From: Prinsepia uniflora
Lineage: Eukaryota; Streptophyta; Magnoliopsida; Rosales; Rosaceae
Length of the DNA stretch: 64,000 bases
NCBI GenBank assembly: GCA_032719365.1
Contig: CM064870.1
Location: 46,532,194 to 46,596,193 of the forward strand
Direction of reading: 5' to 3'
The notes under the pieces were generated by a model, which worked only from the letters and a program-made list of their open reading frames with translations, was not told where the DNA came from and made no database searches. This document shows positions 57,491 through 64,000 of this stretch, piece by piece (position 1 is the stretch's first letter; each line of letters starts with the position of its first letter). The position numbers and the translations under genes are program-made.

Positions 57491-58743
57491 AAATGTTACA
57501 TCATCTCCAGCTATCTTCGGCATCACTAGCTACTATATATGTAGTTGGACAACGAAGTATATATATATATATACACACACACACAAGCATTCAAGCAAAC
57601 GTGTATAAGGGACATGTTTCATTTTCTGAAAAGTAGACCCTTCTTAAATAGATCGTTCTTGGGGGTTTCTGCCTGCTTTCTGTATAAATAGTAATCACAT
57701 CATATATCCGCCTGTAATATGTTACATACAACTGCAACACTCGCACTTAATTAGATGTCTATGGATATTTTTTGTGCTCCGATCGGGAACACCCCTTGTC
57801 TCTCACACTCCCCAACTGTCTGTTTTTTATGTAATGCCTTGCTTTCATAGCTGCTGCTGAGTCCTCTTGACGAGTCGCATTTGCTCCACCGATCCGGTAC
57901 AAGCCTTGGACAGCACGTGAGCTTGAGAACATAGAGACTATGTTTGGTTAATAAGATTGGATTAGATTGGGTTGGATTGTTTTCATGCCTTATTATTTAA
58001 GATGCACTCAGAACAAACCAATTATTCTCAAATTGCACCAAGAACCGAAATTTGCCTCAAAATGCACCAAAAACAATAACGTAAAAACCGTTAACTGATT
58101 CCGTTTTAAACTTCGTGAAGTGTGCACATGTCGCATATATATGGCAGTTTTTAGGTGGGTATTTCAGTCATTTTGTGAAGGAGTTGTGTAGCAAATAGGG
58201 CTTGAAGATTGCACCCAATCTAGTCGCTACTGTCTAGTCGAATTGAGAAGGAAGGGGCGGTAGCAAGGTCGAGATATAAAAGAGAGTGGAGGGTGGGAGC
58301 AGCAGCGAAGATGCCTTTGTGGGAAGGTTGCTACAATTAAGACTTCATGGACCAGTGAAAACCTAGGCAAGAGATTTCTGGTTTGTCCAGATGGTCGGGT
58401 AAGAGAGAAATTGATTTGGTTATGAATTTAAACTGGTTTGGTTATGAAAAAATTTATGGGTTTCAAAGGAATTGGTGGTTAGAGATGTTCTTGGTGGTTT
58501 CAAATTTTTGGTGGTTAACATGAGTTAGGACTTTAAGCTAAAAACACCACGTTGGATAAATTGGGGGTTTGAGTTAAGAAAGTTGGGTTTGTGTTAAGGT
58601 TGTTGCTATGTTTGAAACAAGTAATGGGTTGGACAAACTTTTAAAAGTTCGGTTGAAATTTCAATTTGATTTGTATGTATGCCAAATGAAAATCGATTTG
58701 ATAATGCAAGTTAGGGGTTACAGAGGTCGTGGCAAAGGGTGTG
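57491..58743. other. 3' flank of the PSB33-like gene and intergenic sequence
   Basis: The first few hundred bases are probably 3' UTR. AATAAA-like signals are not clear, though TAAATAG and TATAAATAG words occur near 57636-57690. An AT/AC microsatellite lies at 57558-57586. From about 57900 to 58743 I recognise no gene. Confidence 0.5.
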
Positions 58744-59045
58744 ATGTAATGGCCTAGAAATTCGAGAGAAAATAAATTTGGAAAAATAAAAAAGAAACAA
58801 CGATTTTGTCAAAAAGTTGACTTTTTGATCCAGACACTTTTTGGAAATTTCATGAGGAAAGTTAGGTAAGCCTCAGAATTCTGAGTTCATAAACAGGTGG
58901 CATACTGAAATCGAAAATTGAATAGATACAATATAGGTAAAAAATGAATAAGGGCATTATGGTAATTTTGGTGTAAAGAGTATTTTGGTAATTTTACATT
59001 GGAGCTATTGTATGATGTGACAAGTGTCTAGAATGCTCTCCTTAT
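58744..59045 (+). mobile_element. 5' part of a diverged long LTR
   Basis: It starts TGTAATGGCCTAGAAATTCG and contains AAAAGTTGACTTTTTGA, GAGTTCATAAACAGGTGGCA and GGGCATTATGGTAATTTTGG, the same order of blocks as in the other long LTRs. It ends in TGATGTGACAAGTGTC, a remnant of the 26-bp palindrome, where a copia LTR begins. The GTGACGT palindrome is no longer recognisable. Confidence 0.7.
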
Positions 59046-59223
59046 GAAGAATCAAGGTAAATTTTACTCATTCTAGGTAAAATAGAATGGCTTCTGTGTA
59101 TTTTCATTCATAAGCCAATGGCTATTTATACAGAGTATACAACAATTACAAGGTTTGTAAATAAGGCTATACATGTAGGTCTCTAACTATTGATTGTATT
59201 GTGATAAGGATAACTATCCTACA
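59046..59223 (-). mobile_element. 3' LTR of a Ty1/copia element (about 178 bp)
   Basis: In the minus reading it starts TGTAGGATAGTTATCC after the PPT ATGGGGGGA and ends about CTTGATTCTTCA. It contains TATAAATAGCC as a TATA box. The outer end is inferred from the TG...CA rule and is approximate. Confidence 0.72.
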
Positions 59224-59931
59224 TCCCCCCATAAATGAGGCACCCATTGGGTGACAAGTTTGGAGGCAAGATAAGCGTAATGATATGCAAATAATCCTTT
59301 GGTGAAAATATCAGCAAGTTGTGCAATGAAGGGAACAAAGTGGACTTGATGAGTTCCAGAAGCCACCCGTTCGCAGATAAAGTGGTCGTCCAAGTTAATA
59401 TGTTTGGGCGAGCATGGAAGACTAGATTAGTGGCCATGTAGGTGGTACTGAGATTATCATAGTGCAAGTGAACATGAAAGGTTGGCAGCATGTGAAGCTC
59501 ACAAAGAAGGCTAAGAATCCAAATGGTGTTGGCATAAGTGTAGGCAAGAGCACGGTACTCGGCTTCAGAGCTGGAACAAGAGACCGTTCACTGTTTTTTA
59601 GCACACCATGAAACAAGGCTGGGCCCAAGATAGATGCAGAAGCTAGAGACCGAACGACAAGTGTTGAGATAGCCAACCCAGTCAACATCTGAGAAGACGA
59701 GCAGTTTCAGTGATAAAGCAGCACGTTGAAGGTGAATGCCAGTGCCAAGATTGTCTTTGAGGTATCAAATAATACATTTGATGGCTGTGAGATGAAAATT
59801 ATTGGGGCAGTTCATGAACTAAACAATACTCTGGACAGCGAAGGAGATGTCAGGTTAGGTGAGAGCCAAATACAACAAGGCATCGACGAGTTGACTATGG
59901 GTGGTGGCATCAAAGATGAGGGTGCCACTAA
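59224..59931 (-). pseudogene. Ty1/copia RT C-terminus and RNase H
   Basis: In the minus reading: LYLALT, stop, PDISFAVQ, then SDVDWVGYLNTCRS, FCIYLG--LVSW-AKKQ, SCSSSEAEYRALA, IWILSLLCEL and HI--D-HFI. This order identifies copia reverse transcriptase end and RNase H. Stops (for example within PDISFAV, FMN and KKQ regions) and a frame change around 59420 break it. It is cut at 59931 by the Cassandra array. A PPT and LTR follow normally at the low-coordinate side. Confidence 0.88.
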
Positions 59932-60090
59932 TGTAAGACCCGTGTCTTGAGAAGAATGGTGAACAATCTCACATCACTTGGGGGGGGAGGGGGAGGGGGG
60001 GGAATGTGAAGTGCCTTATTTATGTGGACACGTATCTATCTAAAAAGAGGTCTTTTGGGAACTCACTGGTTTTGGATTCCTAAGGAACTC

Positions 60091-60148
60091 CAAAGTTAAG
60101 TGAGTAGGGGCTAGTGCAATCCCAAGATGAGTGACCCACTAGGAAGTT
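60091..60148 (+). promoter_or_regulatory. 5S-like promoter in array LTR 1 (also 60451-60508 and 63843-63900)
   Basis: CAAAGTTAAGTGAGTAGGGG (box A-like) and GATGAGTGACCCACTAGGAA (box C-like). All copies are more degenerate than those at 50294, with single substitutions in both boxes. Confidence 0.85.
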
Positions 60149-60835
60149 GCACGTGAGCTCCCGAGAACAAAATCGTAAGGGCTGGGCCCAAAGCATACAA
60201 TATCCTATTTGAGAAAGTCAGGTCGTGACAATTTGGTATTAGAGTTGGACCTCGACCAGAAATATGCCAACGGGAACGCTAGGCCCCAAGAGGGGAGGGG
60301 TAGATTGTAAGACCCATGTATTGAGAAGAGTGGTGAACAATCCCACAACGCTCGGGGAGGGAAAGGCGAAGTGACTTATATGTGTGGGCACGTATCTATC
60401 TAAAAGGAAGCCTTTTGGGAGCTCACTGGCTTTGGATTCCTGGGGAACTCCAAAGTTTAGTGAGTAAGGGCTGGTGCAATCTCAGGATGGGTGGCCCACT
60501 GAGAAGTTGCATGTGAGCTCCCGAGAACAAAACCGTGAGGGCTGGGCCCAAAGCGGACAACATCCTGTTGGAGAAGGTCGGGTCGTGACAATTTGGTATC
60601 AAAACTGGATCTCGACCGAAAGTGTGCCAGCGAGGATGTTGGGCCCCAAGGGGGATGGATTGTAAGACCCGTGTCTTAAGCAGAATGGTGAACAACCCTA
60701 CATAGCTCGGGGAGGGAAATGTGAAGTGCCTTATATATGTGGGCACATATCTATCTAGCAGGAGGCCTTTTGGGAGCTCACTAGCTTTGGATTCCTAGGG
60801 AACTCCAAAGTTAAGCGAGTAGGGATTGGTGCAAT

Positions 60836-63505
60836 TGTAACACCCCGGAAATTCGAGGATTTTAATAATGTAATTTAATGTATGAATTGACGGTTTTATC
60901 CCTGTGAATTGTATTGCCCAATTTGTTGACTTTTTGATTGGTGGGTCAAATAGGCTTTGACCAATGACCGTGACGTAGTTCGGGACGTCACGAGTTCATA
61001 GACAGGTGGCACGTCCAATTTGGACGATCAGGGAAAAAGTTATGACTATCGGAAGTTCAGGGGCATTACCGTAATTTGGACGATGGGGCGAAAATGTTGA
61101 CTTTTCGTTTGGCAACTAATTTTCACACGACTCGAGGACCGTTGGGTAGGTCTCGATGCCCTGAGTTCGTAGACAGGCGGCACGCCGAAATCGGACTTCG
61201 TATGGCTGAGTTACGGGTCTAGAAAGTGAAGGGCATTTTGGTAATTTTTGTACCAGGGGCATTTTGGTCATTTTACCCCTGGTTATTGTAGCAACCGCGG
61301 GGGAACATGGGTGGCACCACCATGTGCGGTGGTTTTGAGTGCACAATTGATTATTCAAGGGTGTGCTGGAAAGTATGGATTGTTTAAAACTTTTGGAAGC
61401 ATCAAACGTGGTCTGATTCATCCACCCAGCACGGTCAATTTGTTAATTGAAGATTCGAAGCATTTCGGGAAACTTTCTCAGCCAGGCTGGGTTTCCACGA
61501 GCTGTTGGGTAGCACTGATAGTTTAAACTGAGTGGAATTTGAGTGAGCTTCATTCTACTGTTGAAGAAACTGAGAATTGGAGAGGAAAACTAGAGAAACC
61601 ATTTCGGGGAAAATTGGAGGGAAATTCGGGTTTTGATTTCTAGTGATTTTTGGACCAAACCAAAGCCTGGTTTAGTCTTCTGGGAGTATTTGGAACTCAA
61701 CCACATCAAAATGGAGGGGAACCAGCCACGGTTGAGCTGGGACAGAGGCTGCCGTTTTCAGTGAAGTTGCAGAGCTTGGGACGACAACCTTCAGGTACTT
61801 TCAGACACAATTGATTGTTCATTTTAGTTCATTTTGATCCTATTATGCTTCTTGTGAAGTTAATTGGAGATTGAATTAGAAACCAGGAAGTTCTGGTGAT
61901 TGACCCGTTTGGTTGATCACGGGTCGATGGGTCGATCGGGGACTTGTTGAGGTTGATTAATGTCTCAGAACCTAAATTAGATAGTTAATAAACAGGTTAG
62001 GATCAACTACGAGTGAAATCAAGTGGAAATTAAGGGTTAATTAACCGGGTCAAGCCGCGGGTGGCAGGCCCGTATTACAGACAAACGGGTGAAGGTGGCG
62101 ACACTGTAGCTACAGTGTCAGGCGCGTGACTTTCACGCGCAGCCACTTTGGGCGGCGCGTGAGGGCGCGTTGGACCTTATCTCCGATCACGATCAACATG
62201 ACTTTTGTTCCTCTCATCATTCTGAACATTTTTTTATGAATTAACCATGTTGATCTGAGATAGTTTAGGAGGGTCAGTTGAGGGCCGGTTATCTCGGGAA
62301 ACGTGTTGGACGGTTTCCCCGAGCCGGTTTCTGTTTCGGACCTTTTGGATAAATGTGTAAGACTAATAGTGACCCTTACGTGTGATTTGGACTGACATGA
62401 ATTGTACGATAATCCCGGTACGGGTCCGTACGCGTAGAGTCACCGCGGGATCGTATTGTGAGTGGGCCCGATTTCATTAAACCCTTGCATGCTTAAATGT
62501 TTTCTGATTTACTTACATATTCACATGCTGGAATCATGAAACGGTTTTGATGATATTGAAATTATGGTTATGGCACGTTTCACGGTATTTGGGTTTGAGA
62601 CCCGTTTGATGAAACTTAAAGATTGGTTTTGGATTTGATCTATATATATATATATATATATCTATGTTCTGCATGTGGATATCGATAAAATGTATTTGGT
62701 ACTGCACTGTATAGATCCATTCTTGTGATACTGTCTCCTCCGGATGTGGTACCCCGGAGTGGTCATGGCGCATTGCCTGCGAGGGGTCATTCTACGGAGG
62801 AACTGGACCGTAAAATGACTGAAGAGTAGGATTGCTATAATTTGACGTCAGGGACGTCGAGCGTCAGGACGCTAGGCATTTGACATACCATACCCAGACA
62901 GGGTTCGGGGATTTGATTCGGGATTGAGACCCCGAGTGGCACGCGTAGCCTTGAGACTGTGACCTTATTGGACGTCAGGGACGTCAGGCATCTGGGATGT
63001 CAGGATCGGAGCGTATAGTGCAGTAGCTAAAATTATCTTATGATTTTATTACATGCCTTATGGTTCATACTATATGATTTATGGTTTTAAATTCTGATGC
63101 ATGCATGTTTGGAAAACGGAGGGGTAAATTATATGTTTTACTTATTAAACTGTTTTTATAAACTTGAGTTTCGGCCCACTCACCCTTAATGTTTTGGTAA
63201 CCCCTCCAGGCTGTGCTACTGAGGTAGAGGAGGATCCTGAGGCTGAGGCATAGATCTACTTCCGCGTACCTGATCTCCTGTTGGGTGGTTTTCCCGCAGG
63301 TTTATTTTAGAGTCGTGCTCGCAATTTGTAATTTGGAACTTTATCCCTTGTCTGACATAGGTTTATTTCGGATTTGATGTATAACTTTAATTGGTTATTT
63401 ATTCATTTGAACTTTTGAGGTTAAAATTGGAACGTTATTTTGGTGTCAGACGGGAGCAGGGCACGTCCCCTTGTGGTCCCTGTGGGATCGGGACGGGTCT
63501 TGTCA
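60836..63505 (+). mobile_element. Solo LTR (2670 bp) with GCAAT target duplication inside a Cassandra LTR
   Basis: It starts TGTAACACCCCGG and ends GGGACGGGTCTTGTCA. GCAAT is at 60831-60835 and 63506-63510. Modules: bZIP palindrome 60970-60991, ACACTGTAGCTACAGTGT (62101 region), GC-rich hairpin 62122-62140, GTGAGTGGGCC 62458-62468, TA run 62641-62661, hairpins around GACGTCAGGGACGTC (62843-63002), and GGCCCACTCAC 63173-63183. No PBS or PPT adjoins. Confidence 0.92.
62843..63002. repeat. Mini-hairpin cluster GACGTCAGGGACGTC / AGCGTCAGGACGCT / GGCATCTGGGATGTC
   Basis: This is the counterpart, in the plus orientation, of the cluster at 1720-1856. It has the same small loops and varied stems, located between the paired motifs of this LTR. 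Confidence 0.8.
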
Positions 63506-64000
63506 GCAATCCCACTATGGGTGACGACCCACTGAGAAGTTGCACGTGAGCACCTAAGAACAAAACCATGAGGACTGGGTCCAAAGTTGACAATATCATA
63601 TTGGAGAAGGTCGAGTCGTGAAAATTTGGTATTAGAGCCCAACCCCTGTTGGAATTGAGTGTGCCAGCGAGGACGCTGAGCCCTAAATATGGTGGACTGT
63701 GAGGACCCGAGCCCTGAAGGCATGGTTGGCAATCCCACATCGCCCGGGAAAATTTGGGGGATGCGCCTTATATGTGTGGGCTCGCATCTATCCAACATGA
63801 GGCCTCCTGGGAGCTCACTGGTTTTGGATTCCTTGGGAACTCAAAAGTTAAGTGAGTTGAGGCTAATGCAATCTCAAGATGGGTGACTTACTAGGAAATT
63901 GCACGTGAGCTCCCGGGAACAAAACCCTATGGGCAGAGCGGGTGGGTTCGGGAGTCCGTGAGTCCATAGAGGACAATATCTTGTTAGGTAGAGTTGGCCA

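Larger units (their letters stand above)
59932..64000 (+). mobile_element. Tandem Cassandra array (at least four LTRs), split by a solo LTR
   Basis: LTRs: 59932-60230, 60306-60590, 60661-60835 continued at 63511-63623, and 63698 to the window end. Between them are internal domains of about 70-75 bp (60231-60305, 60591-60660, 63624-63697), each starting with a PBS-like TGGTATYAGAGC or variant and ending in a GGGGRTGGAT-like PPT. Each LTR starts TGTAAGACCC or a variant and ends TCGTGACA. The shared-LTR arrangement mirrors the LARD array at 1-17765. The array is inserted in copia RT/RNase H sequence. Confidence 0.9.

Overview
The window looks like a repeat-rich nuclear segment of a flowering plant, most likely a eudicot; I cannot name the species. 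The evidence is one intron-containing gene for a chloroplast protein (PSB33-type), Cassandra elements carrying 5S-rRNA-like promoters, a Tat-lineage Ty3/gypsy element with an antisense ORF, and long LTRs (2.7-3.5 kb) related to chromovirus LTRs. More than 80% of the sequence is LTR-retrotransposon material, much of it nested.

1-17765: a minus-strand tandem array (period 6650/6651 bp, three LTRs and at least two complete internal domains, almost identical copies) of a large non-autonomous retrotransposon (LARD type: LTR about 3.34 kb, non-coding internal domain 3.31 kb, tRNA-iMet-type PBS, PPT). 17766-27625: a related LARD in plus orientation. Its 5' LTR is interrupted by the array and its internal domain holds a solo LTR with a 5-bp target duplication (GGACA). 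This LARD itself sits in the gag gene of a minus-strand chromovirus. 27626-31351: that chromovirus remnant, in the unusual order pol 3' end (chromodomain) - LTR - PBS - gag.

31352-40563: AT-rich sequence with CAC-rich low complexity, a Cassandra-like TRIM whose LTR lacks the 5S module, a second such TRIM LTR split by a 3.46-kb solo LTR (target duplication ACATA), and fragments of further long LTRs. 40564-53238: a Tat-type Ty3/gypsy element with LTRs of about 490 bp, decayed gag-pro-RT-RH-aRH-INT on plus, a satellite-like tandem array after pol, and an antisense ORF that has received a complete Cassandra element (target duplication CGGTG).

53239-64000: remains of the host LTR, AT-rich spacer, the only apparently intact gene (PSB33-like, 56393-57490, three exons), then a decayed Ty1/copia 3' end and a tandem Cassandra array. 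One Cassandra LTR in the array was split by another solo LTR (target duplication GCAAT) between its 5S box A and box C.

The main biological signal is that the long LTRs, although strongly diverged, share one ordered set of inverted-repeat modules: a GTGACGT-N8-ACGTCAC palindrome, a 26-bp palindrome before a TATA-like tract, a GC-rich hairpin, and a pair of inverted 12-mers (CTGTGAGTGGAC ... GTCCACTCACAG) bracketing arrays of mini-hairpins whose stems change with compensation. I know of no description of this bracket. No bacterial-type operon, CRISPR array or genuine rRNA/tRNA gene was seen.
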